Assembly (NCBI RefSeq): GCF_900103935.1
Contig: NZ_FNIC01000005.1
Coordinates: 62,001-126,000 of the forward strand
Direction of reading: 5' to 3'
DNA length: 64,000 bases
DNA from: Nocardioides szechwanensis
Lineage (GTDB): Bacteria; Actinomycetota; Actinomycetes; Propionibacteriales; Nocardioidaceae
Position numbers and translations under genes: made by a program. Shown one piece after another: positions 39,995-49,661 of the stretch; the stretch's first letter is position 1; each line of letters begins with the position of its first letter. Below the pieces are notes generated by a model that saw only the letters and a list, made by a program, of their open reading frames with translations, ran no database searches and had not been told where the DNA came from.

Positions 39995-42727
39995 ATGAAG
40001 GCACGGATCCGACCGCTGGTGATGGCGCTGACGGCGGCCGCCCTGGTCTTGCCGCTGACCGCCTCGGCCGGGGCCACGGCTCCGTCGAGGGTCACCGCGC
40101 CAGGTGCCTCCGCGTCCGTCGAGCCGGCCGCGCAGCGCGGCACGTGGACCGTCGAGCAGACCGGCCCGCAGCGGTACGTCGTGTCGTGGACCTCGCGGGT
40201 CCGACTGCCGGTCACCTCCGACCGGCCGCTCATCGTCAGCGCCTCCGTGAGCGTGGCCGGTGGGGCGATCGCCGCCCCCACGGTCTCCGCCGACGGGCGC
40301 ACCGTCAGCAGCGTGGTGTCCTCCGCCCGGGCGCCGCGGCCCGGCGAGCTGGACGTCGTACTGTCCGGACGGACGCTCGACGACCGCACCAACGACCGCA
40401 CCGTCACCGGCACGCCGCAACGCACCTCCAGCCTGCCGACCGAGGTCCTGCCCGACGACCCGGGCGCCCCGGGGCCGCACGCCGTGGTGACCAGCGACTA
40501 CGAGCTCCCCCCGGTCAAGGTGGCCCGGATGGCACAGCCGATCGAGATGGTGGGCCACGTCGTCGAGCCAGACCCGGCCGCCGTGACCGGCCCGCGCCCG
40601 CTGGTGCTGCTCATGCACGGGCGCCACCAGTACTGCTACACCGAGGTCAGGGACCCCGACGCCGACCTCTACAGCTGGCCGTGCGTCGCGCCGGCCCTCG
40701 AGATCCCGAGCCACCTCGGCTACGACTACATCCAGCGCCGGCTCGCCTCGCAGGGCTACGCCACCGTGTCGATCCGGGTCAACGGCATCAACGCCCAGGA
40801 CGGACGCGTGCCCGACGCCGGCGCCGGCGCCCGGGCCAGCCTGGTCATCGCCCACCTCCAGCACTGGACCACCATCGCGGCGGCGCACCAGGTCGACCTC
40901 GACCAGGTCGTGCTCGTCGGCCACAGCCGCGGCGGCGAGGGCGTCAACCGCGCCGCCATCCGTATCCCCTCCGACGCGCCCTACCGGATCGCCGGACAGG
41001 TCCTGCTGGCCCCGACCGACTTCGGCGTCCAGACCGCGCCCTACGTCCCCACCGTGACCGTGCTGCCCTACTGCGACGGCGACGTCAGCGACCTCCAGGG
41101 CCAGCAGTTCACCGACGTCGCGCGCGACCTCACCACCGACGACACGTCCCTGAAGAGCTCGGTGCTGGTGATGGGCGCCAACCACAACTACTTCAACAGC
41201 GAGTGGACTCCCGGAGTTGCGGCGGCCCCGTCCTCCGACGACTGGTACGGCGCACCCAAGGCGCCGTGCGGCAAGCAGGCGCCCAACCGGCTCCGCGCCT
41301 CCGAGCAGCGGGCGGTGGGGCGCACCTTCGTCGCCGGCGCCGTCCGGTTGTTCACCGGTGAGGGCCAGTACCTCCCGCTGTACGACGGCTCCGCGGTCAC
41401 CGTCACCTCCGTCGGCGACGCCGACGTGCGCAGCCACGCGCTCGGTGGCGGCCGCGAGACGCGCCGCCCGGCGATCGACTCCACGCTGACGCTGCCGCTG
41501 GGGGCGGAGGCGCAGCTGTGCACCGGCGTCGTCGGCTTCGAGAACCGCTTCGCCCAGTGCGGGCGGGCCCTCGACAGCGTGGTCGCGCCGCACTGGGCGA
41601 TGTCCGGTGCGCGGGTGCCGACCCGGCGGTTCTTCGAGATGTCGTGGACGGCGGTCGGCCAGCGGGCCGGCCTGGCCCTCGACGAGCCGCTCGACCTGAG
41701 CGCCGGCCGGCTCGAGCTGCGCACGATCGTCGACGCGGCCCGCGGCGACGCACGCCTCGGCGTACGACTGACCGACGCCGACGGGGCCAGCGTCGAGCTG
41801 ACGCCCGAGGGCGGCGGCCTGGTGCCGGCGCTGCTGCGCGCCGACTTCCTCACCAAGCTGTGGGCGCAGGCGGTGGTCGTGGACCCCTCGGCGGCCGCCG
41901 GCATCGACCTCACCCGGATCGCGTCGGTCGAGCTCGTGTCGCGCAACCAGCGCGGCCGGGTGTGGGTCGCCGACGTCTCGCGCGCCCCCGCGGCCCTGGC
42001 CGCCGTACCCGACCGCCGGATGCCCACCCTCAGCCTGTCGTCGCTCAAGATCGAGGAGGGCAACGCCCCGGGCACGTTCGTGGCGCGGCTGCCCTACCGC
42101 GTCGAGGGTGACGTCTCGCGTCCGATGCGGGTCAGCGTGCTCACCGTCGGTCAGGAGCGCGGCTCCGTGCAGACCTTCACCGTCGACATCCCGGCCGGCC
42201 AGACCTCGGGCAGCATCCCGGTGAGCTACTCCGCCGACCAGCGCGACGACTACAGCCCGATCATCACCACGGCCTCGATGTGGGCCACGCGCAACGTGAT
42301 GACCGACGCCTACGTCGGCGACCTGCGGGTGCTGGACGACGACCCCTTCCCGGCGGTCACGGTGACCCCACGCGCCAAGACGGTGTCTGAGGGCGAGAGC
42401 GCCGAGTTCGTGCTGCGGCTCGACCGGGCGGTCGACTACGAGCTCTACGTGCGGGCCAAGGTGGAGATCTCCCCGCAGCCGCTGCGCGCCGGCGACGTAC
42501 CGACCACGTGGCTGGAGCGCTACGCCCCGACCGACGACCCGGAGGCCACGCTCGCCTCGCTGCGGCCCTACCTCACGGTGCAGGTGCGCTCCGGCGCCAA
42601 GCGGGGAGTGCTCAGCATCCCGATCCGGGCCGACGGGGTGGCCGAGGGCCGGGAGTCGCTGCGGCTGGTCTTCATCATGAAGGGCGTGCGGATCACGCGG
42701 ACGGTCTTCGTGGCCCCGTCGTCGTAG
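39995..42727 (+). CDS. Secreted alpha/beta-hydrolase with C-terminal Calx-beta-like domain
   Basis: This 910-residue protein has a signal peptide (MKARIRPLVMALTAAALVLP to about ASA). The hydrolase region at about 200-480 has LVLLMHGRHQYC, nucleophile VLVGHSRGGEGVNRA, acid region VLPYCDGDVSDLQG and histidine GANHNYFN. A beta-sandwich (about 490-670) is followed by Calx-beta-like repeats (about 675-905: SLKIEEGNAPGTFVARLPYRV, KTVSEGESAEFVLRLDRAV). It is an extracellular esterase- or lipase-like enzyme with an adhesive tail. Nearby secreted beta-rich proteins suggest a shared surface role. The substrate is unknown. Confidence 0.85.
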   Translation: MKARIRPLVMALTAAALVLPLTASAGATAPSRVTAPGASASVEPAAQRGTWTVEQTGPQRYVVSWTSRVRLPVTSDRPLIVSASVSVAGGAIAAPTVSADGRTVSSVVSSARAPRPGELDVVLSGRTLDDRTNDRTVTGTPQRTSSLPTEVLPDDPGAPGPHAVVTSDYELPPVKVARMAQPIEMVGHVVEPDPAAVTGPRPLVLLMHGRHQYCYTEVRDPDADLYSWPCVAPALEIPSHLGYDYIQRRLASQGYATVSIRVNGINAQDGRVPDAGAGARASLVIAHLQHWTTIAAAHQVDLDQVVLVGHSRGGEGVNRAAIRIPSDAPYRIAGQVLLAPTDFGVQTAPYVPTVTVLPYCDGDVSDLQGQQFTDVARDLTTDDTSLKSSVLVMGANHNYFNSEWTPGVAAAPSSDDWYGAPKAPCGKQAPNRLRASEQRAVGRTFVAGAVRLFTGEGQYLPLYDGSAVTVTSVGDADVRSHALGGGRETRRPAIDSTLTLPLGAEAQLCTGVVGFENRFAQCGRALDSVVAPHWAMSGARVPTRRFFEMSWTAVGQRAGLALDEPLDLSAGRLELRTIVDAARGDARLGVRLTDADGASVELTPEGGGLVPALLRADFLTKLWAQAVVVDPSAAAGIDLTRIASVELVSRNQRGRVWVADVSRAPAALAAVPDRRMPTLSLSSLKIEEGNAPGTFVARLPYRVEGDVSRPMRVSVLTVGQERGSVQTFTVDIPAGQTSGSIPVSYSADQRDDYSPIITTASMWATRNVMTDAYVGDLRVLDDDPFPAVTVTPRAKTVSEGESAEFVLRLDRAVDYELYVRAKVEISPQPLRAGDVPTTWLERYAPTDDPEATLASLRPYLTVQVRSGAKRGVLSIPIRADGVAEGRESLRLVFIMKGVRITRTVFVAPSS

Positions 42728-42731
42728 TGCG

Positions 42732-43928
42732 TCAGTGCTGGAGGCTGATCGTGCCCAGCGGCTTGTCCTGGTTGAGCATGATGTCGAGGTCGCTGATCGT
42801 GACCGGCTCGTAGGTCGAGTCATACTTGCTGAACACCACGACCGTCATGCCTGACTGGGCACGCAGGCGTCCGCCGACCAGGAAGCGACCGGTGCTGGGT
42901 GTCTCCACCTCGGAGACCAGGGCGCCGGACGCGTCGTACAGACGCACGGCGGCACCCTGCATCGGGGTCGTGCCGTCCTCGCGTACGACGGTGCCGGTGA
43001 ACGCGCCGCCGCGCTGGGTGAGCCGGAAGCTGCCGAACGCGCCGCGGCCGGACACGACGTAGCCGTTCTTGACCGAACCCGTGCGGCCGAACCAGCGGCC
43101 CACGTCGGGGACCACGATCCGGTAGCGGCCGGGGAAGAGGCCGCGGAAGCCGACGGTGCCCTTGCTCAGCTTGGCGGTCCAGAACTGGCCCGTCCGCCGG
43201 CTGACCGCGGTGACGTAGGCCGTCCCCTTGAGGGCGGTCCCGCCGGCGTAGACGTCGACGCGTAGCTCTCCGGCCTTGCGGGGCAGGCTGATCTTGACGT
43301 TGGCGAAGCCGCCGGCGGCGAGCTTGGGGACGTAGAGGCTCTTGCCGACCCAGACCTTGCGGCGGTCGTAGGTGAAGACCGAGTAGCTGCCGGCCGGAAG
43401 CCCCCCGAGGGCGAACTGCCCCTGGTCGTTGGCGACGGTCTCGAAGGACTGCTCGGAGGTGTTGGCGGCCACGACCCGCGCCTTGGCGGCCGGTCGGCCT
43501 CCCGCACGGACGGTGCCGGTGATCGCCGCCCCGCGCTTCATCCGGACGTCCTTGACCACGGTGCGGCCCGCCTGGACCTTCACGAAGACATCGCTCGGCG
43601 CGAACTTCTTGACGTCGTAGGCCGGACGCTTGTCGACGAACTGGAGGTGGTAGTTGCCCGCCGGCAGCGAGATCGAGTACGTCGAGCCGAAGACGTTGCG
43701 GGCCCCGAGGTAGGTCCAGTCGCCCTTGAAGTAGAGCATCTTGAGCCGCATCGGGGAGCCGCCGGTCTTGCCGAAGATGTTGCCCCGGACCTTGCCGGTC
43801 TCTGCCGCGGCGGATGCGGCGGGCGCGGCCGGCGCCTCGGGCGTCTGCACCACCAGCATCAGGCAGGCGATGAGCGCGGCGAGCACGGTGGCCACGAGGG
43901 AGCGGCGACGGGCGAGGAGGGAAGGCAT
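42732..43928 (-). CDS. Secreted carboxypeptidase-regulatory-like/Cna-B repeat protein
   Basis: This 398-residue protein has a signal peptide (RRRSLVATVLAALIACLMLVV, cleavage near AAPAAS) and about four beta-sandwich repeats recognised by GxI/VxG-x-V turns, such as GAAITGTVRAGGRPAAKARVVAAN and GGAFTGTVVREDGTTPMQGAAVRLYD. No sortase motif or C-terminal anchor is visible, so it is probably released or non-covalently bound. It is convergent with the secreted hydrolase gene, 4 bp apart. A structural role at the cell surface is inferred. Confidence 0.8.
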   Translation of the reverse strand: MPSLLARRRSLVATVLAALIACLMLVVQTPEAPAAPAASAAAETGKVRGNIFGKTGGSPMRLKMLYFKGDWTYLGARNVFGSTYSISLPAGNYHLQFVDKRPAYDVKKFAPSDVFVKVQAGRTVVKDVRMKRGAAITGTVRAGGRPAAKARVVAANTSEQSFETVANDQGQFALGGLPAGSYSVFTYDRRKVWVGKSLYVPKLAAGGFANVKISLPRKAGELRVDVYAGGTALKGTAYVTAVSRRTGQFWTAKLSKGTVGFRGLFPGRYRIVVPDVGRWFGRTGSVKNGYVVSGRGAFGSFRLTQRGGAFTGTVVREDGTTPMQGAAVRLYDASGALVSEVETPSTGRFLVGGRLRAQSGMTVVVFSKYDSTYEPVTISDLDIMLNQDKPLGTISLQH

Positions 43929-44001
43929 CAGAGTTCCATCGTAGGTCGGTCTCCGCCAGATCGCGTGGTTTCGGCACTGCCCTTCGGGGCAGGGTCGAGC
44001 C

Positions 44002-44247
44002 ATGACCCAGCCCCCGCAGCCCCCCGTCGACCCCAACGCCGGCTGGCTGCAGCTGACCCTCCAGGGCAGTGTCCTCACCAGCAGCGTGGTGCCGCCTACG
44101 GTGCGGCTCAACGGCCACCAGGTGCCCACGTCGTACGGGCTGAACACGATCCCGCTCCCGGCCGGCCGGTGGCACGTCGACGTCCACTGCCAGTGGCTGC
44201 GGCAGTGCGGGCAGGCGCTGATCGTGGCCGCCGCCATCCTCGGCTAG
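44002..44247 (+). CDS. Small hypothetical protein
   Basis: This 81-residue protein has a Pro-rich N-terminus (QPPQPPVDPNAGW) and a core LQLTLQGSVLTSSVVPPTVRLNGHQVPTSYGLNTIPLPAGRWHVDVHCQW, resembling a small beta domain. It ends in a hydrophobic ALIVAAAIL. I do not know the family; it may be a soluble or tail-anchored protein. It is divergent from the secreted repeat protein and overlaps the end of the helicase gene by 4 bp. Confidence 0.65.
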   Translation: MTQPPQPPVDPNAGWLQLTLQGSVLTSSVVPPTVRLNGHQVPTSYGLNTIPLPAGRWHVDVHCQWLRQCGQALIVAAAILG

Positions 44248-45896
44248 GACACCGGGCCAGCGGGCAGGTCCTCGGCGTCGATGATCCGGTAGGCGTAGCC
44301 CTGCTCCGCGAGGAAGCGCTGCCGGTTCTGGGCGAAGTCCGCGTCGACGGTGTCGCGGCTGACGATCGTGTAGAAGTGCGCCGACTTGCCCTCCGACTTG
44401 GGCCGCAGCAGCCGCCCGAGCCGCTGGGCCTCCTCCTGGCGTGAGCCGAACGAGCCGGACACCTGGATCGCCACCTCGGCGGACGGCAGGTCGATCGAGA
44501 AGTTGGCGACCTTGCTCACGACGAGCAGCCCGACCTCCCCGGTGCGGAACGCCTCGAAGAGACGCTGGCGCTCCTTGACCGGCGTCTCGCCCTTGATCAC
44601 CGGTGCGTCGAGGGCGGCGGCGAGCTCGTCGAGCTGCTCGATGTACTGCCCGATCACCAGCGTCGGCTGGCCCGGGTGCTGGGCGACCAGGTCGCGCACG
44701 ACCTGGATCTTGTGGTGCGTGCACGACGCCAGCCGGTAGCGCTCCTCGGGCTCCGCGGTGGCGTAGACGATCCGCTCGTTGGTCGGCAGCGTGACCCGGA
44801 CCTCGACACAGTCGGCCGGGGCGATCCAGCCCTGGGCCTCGATGTCCTTCCACGGGGCGTCGTACCGCTTGGGGCCGATCAGCGAGAACACGTCGCCCTC
44901 GCGGCCGTCCTCGCGCACCAGCGTCGCGGTCAGGCCGATCCGCCGACGGGCCTGGAGGTTGGCGGTCATCCGGAAGATCGGCGCCGGCAGCAGGTGGACC
45001 TCGTCGTACACGATCAGGCCCCAGTCGCGGGCGTCCAGCAGCTCGAGGTGGGAGTAGACGCCCTTCCGACGCGTCGTCATGACCTGGTACGTCGCGATCG
45101 TGACGGGCCGGATCTCCTTGACGGCGCCGGAGTACTCGCCGATCTCGTCCTCGGTCAGCGACGTGCGCCGGACCAGCTCGTCCTTCCACTGGCGTGCGCT
45201 CACCGTGTTGGTGACCAGGATCAGCGTCGTGGCCTGGGCGTGCGCCATCGCGGCTGCCCCGACCAGCGTCTTGCCGGCGCCGCAGGGGAGGACGACGACG
45301 CCGGACCCGCCGTGCCAGAACGACTCGGCCGCATCGCGCTGGTAGTCGCGCAGGTGCCACTCGCTCTCGTCGAGGCTGATCGGGTGGGCCTCGCCGTCGA
45401 CGTAGCCCGCGAAGTCCTCGGCCGGCCAGCCGAGCTTGAGCAGTGCCTGCTTGAGGTTGCCGCGCTCGGAGGCGTGCACGAGCACGGTGTCGTCGTCGAC
45501 GCGGTTGCCGAGCATGCCGGCGATCTTCTTGGCGCGCAGCACCTCCTCGAGCACGGGGCGGTCGTTGGAGGCCAGCACCAGCCCGTGGACCGGGTGCTTC
45601 TCCAGGCGGAGCCGCCCGTAGCGCGCCATCGTCTCGGCGACGTCGACCAGCAGCGCGTGCGGCACGGCGTACCGGCTGAACGCGAGCAGCGTGTCGATCA
45701 CCTGCTCGGCGTCGTGTCCCGCGGCGCGGGCGTTCCACAGCCCCAGCGGCGTCAGCCGGTAGGTGTGGATGTGCTCGGGGGACCGCTCCAGCTCCGCGAA
45801 CGGCGCGATCGCCCTCCGGCACGCCTGTGCCTGCTCGTGGTCGATCTCGAGCAAAAGGGTCTTGTCCGACTGGACGATGAGGGGGCCGTCGTTCAC
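44244..45896 (-). CDS. XPB-type DNA repair helicase
   Basis: This 550-residue SF2 helicase has an N-terminal XPB damage-recognition-like region at about 1-180, then motif I LPCGAGKTLVGAAAM, motif II VYDEVHLLPAP, motif III LTATLVREDGREGD and motif VI QEEAQRLGRLLRPK near 495. The RED element region (REDGREG) matches XPB. Bacterial XPB homologues unwind DNA and have been linked to repair or transcription. The GTG start is 24 bp from a palindromic repeat. The adjacent helicase-associated protein at 46.5 kb is its usual genomic partner in actinobacteria. Confidence 0.95.
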   Translation of the reverse strand: MNDGPLIVQSDKTLLLEIDHEQAQACRRAIAPFAELERSPEHIHTYRLTPLGLWNARAAGHDAEQVIDTLLAFSRYAVPHALLVDVAETMARYGRLRLEKHPVHGLVLASNDRPVLEEVLRAKKIAGMLGNRVDDDTVLVHASERGNLKQALLKLGWPAEDFAGYVDGEAHPISLDESEWHLRDYQRDAAESFWHGGSGVVVLPCGAGKTLVGAAAMAHAQATTLILVTNTVSARQWKDELVRRTSLTEDEIGEYSGAVKEIRPVTIATYQVMTTRRKGVYSHLELLDARDWGLIVYDEVHLLPAPIFRMTANLQARRRIGLTATLVREDGREGDVFSLIGPKRYDAPWKDIEAQGWIAPADCVEVRVTLPTNERIVYATAEPEERYRLASCTHHKIQVVRDLVAQHPGQPTLVIGQYIEQLDELAAALDAPVIKGETPVKERQRLFEAFRTGEVGLLVVSKVANFSIDLPSAEVAIQVSGSFGSRQEEAQRLGRLLRPKSEGKSAHFYTIVSRDTVDADFAQNRQRFLAEQGYAYRIIDAEDLPAGPVS

Positions 45897-45919
45897 CTCG
45901 TGAGTTTACGGGCCGGGGT

Positions 45920-45976
45920 AGTACGGAACGTTATCGACGCAGATCGCGCCAGATCACGTCGAAAACGTTCCGTACT
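45920..45976. repeat. Dispersed palindrome, copy 1 (AGTACGGAACGTT type)
   Basis: AGTACGGAACGTTATCGACG (45920-45939) and its inverse at 45957-45976 match in 19 of 20 bases around a 17-base loop. The same arm core recurs at 58113-58177 with a different loop. It lies between two minus-strand genes, close upstream of the XPB helicase start. Confidence 0.85.
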
Positions 45977-45992
45977 TTCCGGGAGGAAGAAC

Positions 45993-46523
45993 CTACGCAG
46001 ACTTGGCGACCGCGCGCTGACGGGCGCGGTAGGCGGCGACGTTGGCGCGCGAGGAGCAGCGGTCGGAGCAGTAGCGGCGCGACTGGTTGGGGGAGGTGTC
46101 GACGAAGACGTTGGTGCAGGGGGTCGACTCGCAGACGCCGAGGCGGGTCGGGCCGAGGTCGCACACGAGGGTGGCCAGGCCGAGCAGGGCCTCGCCGATG
46201 AGCAGCTCGGCGACCGACGCGGCCTTGGTGGCGACGTGGAGGTGGAGGTCGCCGGGGTCGTGGTCGGAGATCCGGGGCGTGATCGGGTGGCGGACCATCA
46301 GCTCGTTGAGGCCCTCGATGACCCCGCGGTGGTCGTCGACCGACGACGCCTCGAACACCGGGCGCAGCTCGCGCTGGAAGCGCCGCAGCTGCTGGCAGTC
46401 GCGCTCCGTGCACTGCGAGTGCAGCCATTCGCGGCCCTCGAGGTGGCCTACCAGCGCGTCGACGTCGACCAGCTCCGTGTTGAGGAGACCGGCCGATCGC
46501 TCGGCGTACCTGATGAAGTCCAC
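45993..46523 (-). CDS. CGNR zinc-finger (ABATE) domain protein
   Basis: This 176-residue protein has an N-terminal ABATE-like helical region and a C-terminal CGNR zinc finger: CESTPCTNVFVDTSPNQSRRYCSDRCSSRANVAAYRARQRA. The four cysteines are at about residues 131, 136, 151 and 155. The family is thought to bind DNA or regulate stress-related genes. The GTG start at 46523 is 10 bp before the end of the helicase-associated gene, on the same strand, so these form an operon reading into the XPB gene. Confidence 0.9.
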   Translation of the reverse strand: MDFIRYAERSAGLLNTELVDVDALVGHLEGREWLHSQCTERDCQQLRRFQRELRPVFEASSVDDHRGVIEGLNELMVRHPITPRISDHDPGDLHLHVATKAASVAELLIGEALLGLATLVCDLGPTRLGVCESTPCTNVFVDTSPNQSRRYCSDRCSSRANVAAYRARQRAVAKSA

Positions 46524-46532
46524 GTCACCAGT

Positions 46533-48797
46533 CTACGAAGGAACGTCCAACGGTTTGACCGAGGTGATGCGGTGGACAGCGAAGGTGCGTACGTCGTCGG
46601 AGCGGTGGTCGCGCGCGGTGAGCTGCCCGCCCTCCACGGAGAGCGGGTCGACGATCCGGTCGGAGGCGCTCCCGTGGTTGTCCACGTAGCTGATCAGGAC
46701 CGCCCCACCGATCTCGATCGCCTCCCGCAGGGCGGCCAGCGAGCCGCTCGGCGACAGGCTGGCCGAGCCGGCGGGTCGCGAGGCCGCGGCCCGGTCCCCG
46801 GCACGTACGGCGGTGATCACCGCCGCCACCCGGGCCGTCTCGTGGGCGCTGGTCGCGGCCGCCCGGCGCACCCGCGGGGTGCGCGCGCGGAGCTGGTCGG
46901 GCCGGGTCACGCGCACCGACCCATCGGCCGCCTCGACGACCGGCGCGGCCCCGAGCTCACGCAGCCGGGGGAGCAGCACCTCGATCGGGGTGTCGCTGAT
47001 CAGCACCGTGGGCGCGAGCCGGCGCAGCCCCAGAGGCCCGACCTTGGGGTGGTGGAGGAGCTCGGTCAGTGCCGTCTCGTCGTCGGAGCGCAGGAACGAC
47101 TCGGCCTGGCCGACCCGCACCGCCCCGAACGTGCGCACGGTGTCGTCGACGAGGTAGGTCAGCGGCTGCGGCACCGGCGTGCGCGAGACCGTGCCGAGGA
47201 ACTCGTGCACCTCGGCTGCCGTCCAGCCCACGTCGAGCGCACGTCGTACGGACTGCGGCGTGAAGCGGTAGACCGTCGCGCCACCGCGTGACTCCACGTC
47301 GGCGACCAGCTGGAGCTTGCGGGCCAGACCTGTCTCGAGCGGGCCGGGCGCGACCGCGGTGAGGTCGGCCTGCACCAGCACGTGGTCGACCGGCTCGGGC
47401 AGCAGCACCCCCAGCGCGTCGCCGGGGTCGTCGCCGGCGAGTAGGAGCCGGCCGTACGACGCCAGAGCGCCGAGGCCGGTGAGGCCGAGCGCCGCGGCCT
47501 CGTGGACCGCCCAGGCGGCCTGGTCGGCGCGGGTGCGGGGCCGGCGCGGCCGCAGCCAGGCGAGCCGGGCGACCAGCGACGGCAGCCCGGTGCCGGAGGC
47601 GAGCACCTGGCCCGGTGGCAGCTCCGCGAGCACGCGCAGCGTCATCAACCGGGTCTCGGGCATCGAGCGGGAGGTCAGCTCCGGGGTGAGCGCGTTCCAC
47701 GGCTTGCCCGCCGGGTCGCGGGTGCCGACCAGACCGGGCAGCCGGGGGCTCTCCAGCCACGAGCGGGCCACGAGCGCCCAGCGCTGGGGCAGGTCCTGGG
47801 TGGACCAGCCGTCGAAGACGTCGGTCGGCACCCACACCGGGTTGCCGTCGGAGTCGGCGCGCGAGGCCAGCAGCCCCGCCGTCGACGCCGTCTCGATGAT
47901 CAGCGCCGCGGCCGGCTCGTCGACGTGGAGGAAGGTCGCCGCGGCCTTGAGCTCGCGGACGCCGAGGCCGCCGCTGCGCAGCGCGGAGGGTGGGTGGGTC
48001 CCCCAGTGGTCGAGCAGCAGCTCGAGACGCCGGACCAGCTCGAACGCCGCTCCGGCGGCGACCCGGTCGACGAGCGCGGGCTCGCGCGGCGTGGTCGACA
48101 GCTCCGGGGGTACGTCGACCGGTGCGGTCGTCGTACGGCCGCCGCGCAGCACCAGGCCGACCTCGCCGGGGAGCACCACCGACCCACCACCGCGTGGCAC
48201 CAGCAGCCGTCTCGAGAGCAGCTCCTCGGCGGGGTTGGCGGCCTCCTCGGGCAGCACCGTGTGCCGGGCGGCGCTGGTCGTGGCCTGGCCACCCTGCTCG
48301 AGGACGTGCTCGAGCAGCGCCCGCGCCGCGGGGGAGAGCTCGGCCAGCCGGCTCGCGACCTGGTCGGGGGTGAGCGGGTCGGCGCTGCGCGGCTGTAGCC
48401 CGCTGACGCCGGCGTCAGGCCCCCCGGTCATGCCCTCGGCGACGCCGGTGAGCGGCCGCAGTCCGGCGGTCGACTCCCACACGAGCGCGAGGTCGACGAG
48501 ACGCTCCAGCGCGGCCTTGACGGCGGCGGTCGTGGCCTGGACTGATGTGCAGAGTTCGGCCGGTGTGGTTTGACCGCTGACCACGAGGGCATCTAGGACA
48601 CAGAGCTCGAGGCGCGTCAGGCTGTCGAGGGCCCGGACGACCGACGTACGCACAGCAGCTCGCGACGCGAGCTGACCGAAGTCATGAGGGGCGGGAGTGG
48701 CCAGATCCGGACGCTCGGACAGCAGGCGTGACAGACGCTCGTCCGGCCAGCTGCGCAGCTGGTCGGCGAGCGACCGGAACCCACTCGTCCTCCCCAT
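46533..48797 (-). CDS. Helicase-associated protein with C-terminal WYL domain
   Basis: This 754-residue protein is of the kind annotated as helicase XPB/Ssl2 N-terminal-domain protein. Winged-helix segments near 45-110 ([24 protein letters not shown]) are followed by a long middle region. An XPB N-terminal-like domain lies at about 460-600 ([23 protein letters not shown] and [18 protein letters not shown]). A WYL-type ligand domain (about 685-750: [26 protein letters not shown]) ends it. No helicase motifs are present. It is encoded with CGNR and XPB, as in mycobacteria (from memory), suggesting that it loads or regulates XPB. Confidence 0.87.
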   Translation of the reverse strand: MGRTSGFRSLADQLRSWPDERLSRLLSERPDLATPAPHDFGQLASRAAVRTSVVRALDSLTRLELCVLDALVVSGQTTPAELCTSVQATTAAVKAALERLVDLALVWESTAGLRPLTGVAEGMTGGPDAGVSGLQPRSADPLTPDQVASRLAELSPAARALLEHVLEQGGQATTSAARHTVLPEEAANPAEELLSRRLLVPRGGGSVVLPGEVGLVLRGGRTTTAPVDVPPELSTTPREPALVDRVAAGAAFELVRRLELLLDHWGTHPPSALRSGGLGVRELKAAATFLHVDEPAAALIIETASTAGLLASRADSDGNPVWVPTDVFDGWSTQDLPQRWALVARSWLESPRLPGLVGTRDPAGKPWNALTPELTSRSMPETRLMTLRVLAELPPGQVLASGTGLPSLVARLAWLRPRRPRTRADQAAWAVHEAAALGLTGLGALASYGRLLLAGDDPGDALGVLLPEPVDHVLVQADLTAVAPGPLETGLARKLQLVADVESRGGATVYRFTPQSVRRALDVGWTAAEVHEFLGTVSRTPVPQPLTYLVDDTVRTFGAVRVGQAESFLRSDDETALTELLHHPKVGPLGLRRLAPTVLISDTPIEVLLPRLRELGAAPVVEAADGSVRVTRPDQLRARTPRVRRAAATSAHETARVAAVITAVRAGDRAAASRPAGSASLSPSGSLAALREAIEIGGAVLISYVDNHGSASDRIVDPLSVEGGQLTARDHRSDDVRTFAVHRITSVKPLDVPS

Positions 48798-48839
48798 CCT
48801 TCCCACGCTATCGGCCCGCCCCACACCCGGCGGCCTCGG

Positions 48840-49661
48840 ATGACCGGGGTGGAGCTGCACCACGGTGTCGCCACCGACGTCGGCCTGGTCCGTGAGGTCA
48901 ACGAGGACGCCTTCCTGGTGGCGCCTCCGGTGTTCGTCGTCGCCGACGGCATGGGCGGCCACGACCGCGGCGACGTCGCCGCCGGGATCGTGGTGGAGGA
49001 GTTCGGCCGGCTGGCCGACCAGGGCTACGACCCGGCGCGGGGGGCCGCGGTGATCGCGGAGACCTTCGTCGAGTGCCAGGTCAGGATCGCCGAGTACGAC
49101 GCCAGCCAGCGCGCCCAGGGAGCCACCGACTTCCACGCCGGCACGACCGCGGTCGTCGCGCTGCTGATCGAGCAGTCTGGGAAGCCGAAGTGGCTGCTCG
49201 CCAACCTCGGCGACTCCCGGGTCTACCGCTACAACCACGGCGCGCTGGAGCAGGTCAGCGTCGACCACAGCCTGGTCCAGGAGCTGGTGGAGTCCGGCGC
49301 GATCACCCAGTCGGCCGCCGCCGTCCACCCCGAGCGGCACGTGATCACCCGCGCGCTGGGCGGCTCGGGCAGCACCGAGGCCGACTACTTCGTGCTCCCG
49401 CTGTCCGCGGCGGAGCGTCTGGTGCTGTGCTCCGACGGGGTCAGCGGCATGATCGACGACCGGCGGATCGAGGAGATCCTGGGCTCCGCGGGCGACCCCC
49501 GCGACGCCGCCGACCAGATGGTCGCGGCAGCCGTCGCGGCGGGTGGGCGGGACAACGCCACCGCGGTGGTCGTGGATGTGGTGGGATTGGTCGCCGAGAC
49601 GCCGTACGACTCCGAGCGCCAGCGGGTGAGTCTCGAGACGAAGTTGGGAGCCCTGCCATGA
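48840..49661 (+). CDS. PP2C-type serine/threonine phosphatase
   Basis: This 273-residue metal-dependent phosphatase has the PP2C motifs [51 protein letters not shown] and [13 protein letters not shown], including the aspartates that bind Mn/Mg. It would dephosphorylate Ser/Thr-phosphorylated proteins such as the FHA-domain partners encoded next. The ATG is 43 bp from the divergent helicase-associated gene. Its stop overlaps the FHA gene. No Ser/Thr kinase is encoded in the window. Confidence 0.94.
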   Translation: MTGVELHHGVATDVGLVREVNEDAFLVAPPVFVVADGMGGHDRGDVAAGIVVEEFGRLADQGYDPARGAAVIAETFVECQVRIAEYDASQRAQGATDFHAGTTAVVALLIEQSGKPKWLLANLGDSRVYRYNHGALEQVSVDHSLVQELVESGAITQSAAAVHPERHVITRALGGSGSTEADYFVLPLSAAERLVLCSDGVSGMIDDRRIEEILGSAGDPRDAADQMVAAAVAAGGRDNATAVVVDVVGLVAETPYDSERQRVSLETKLGALP

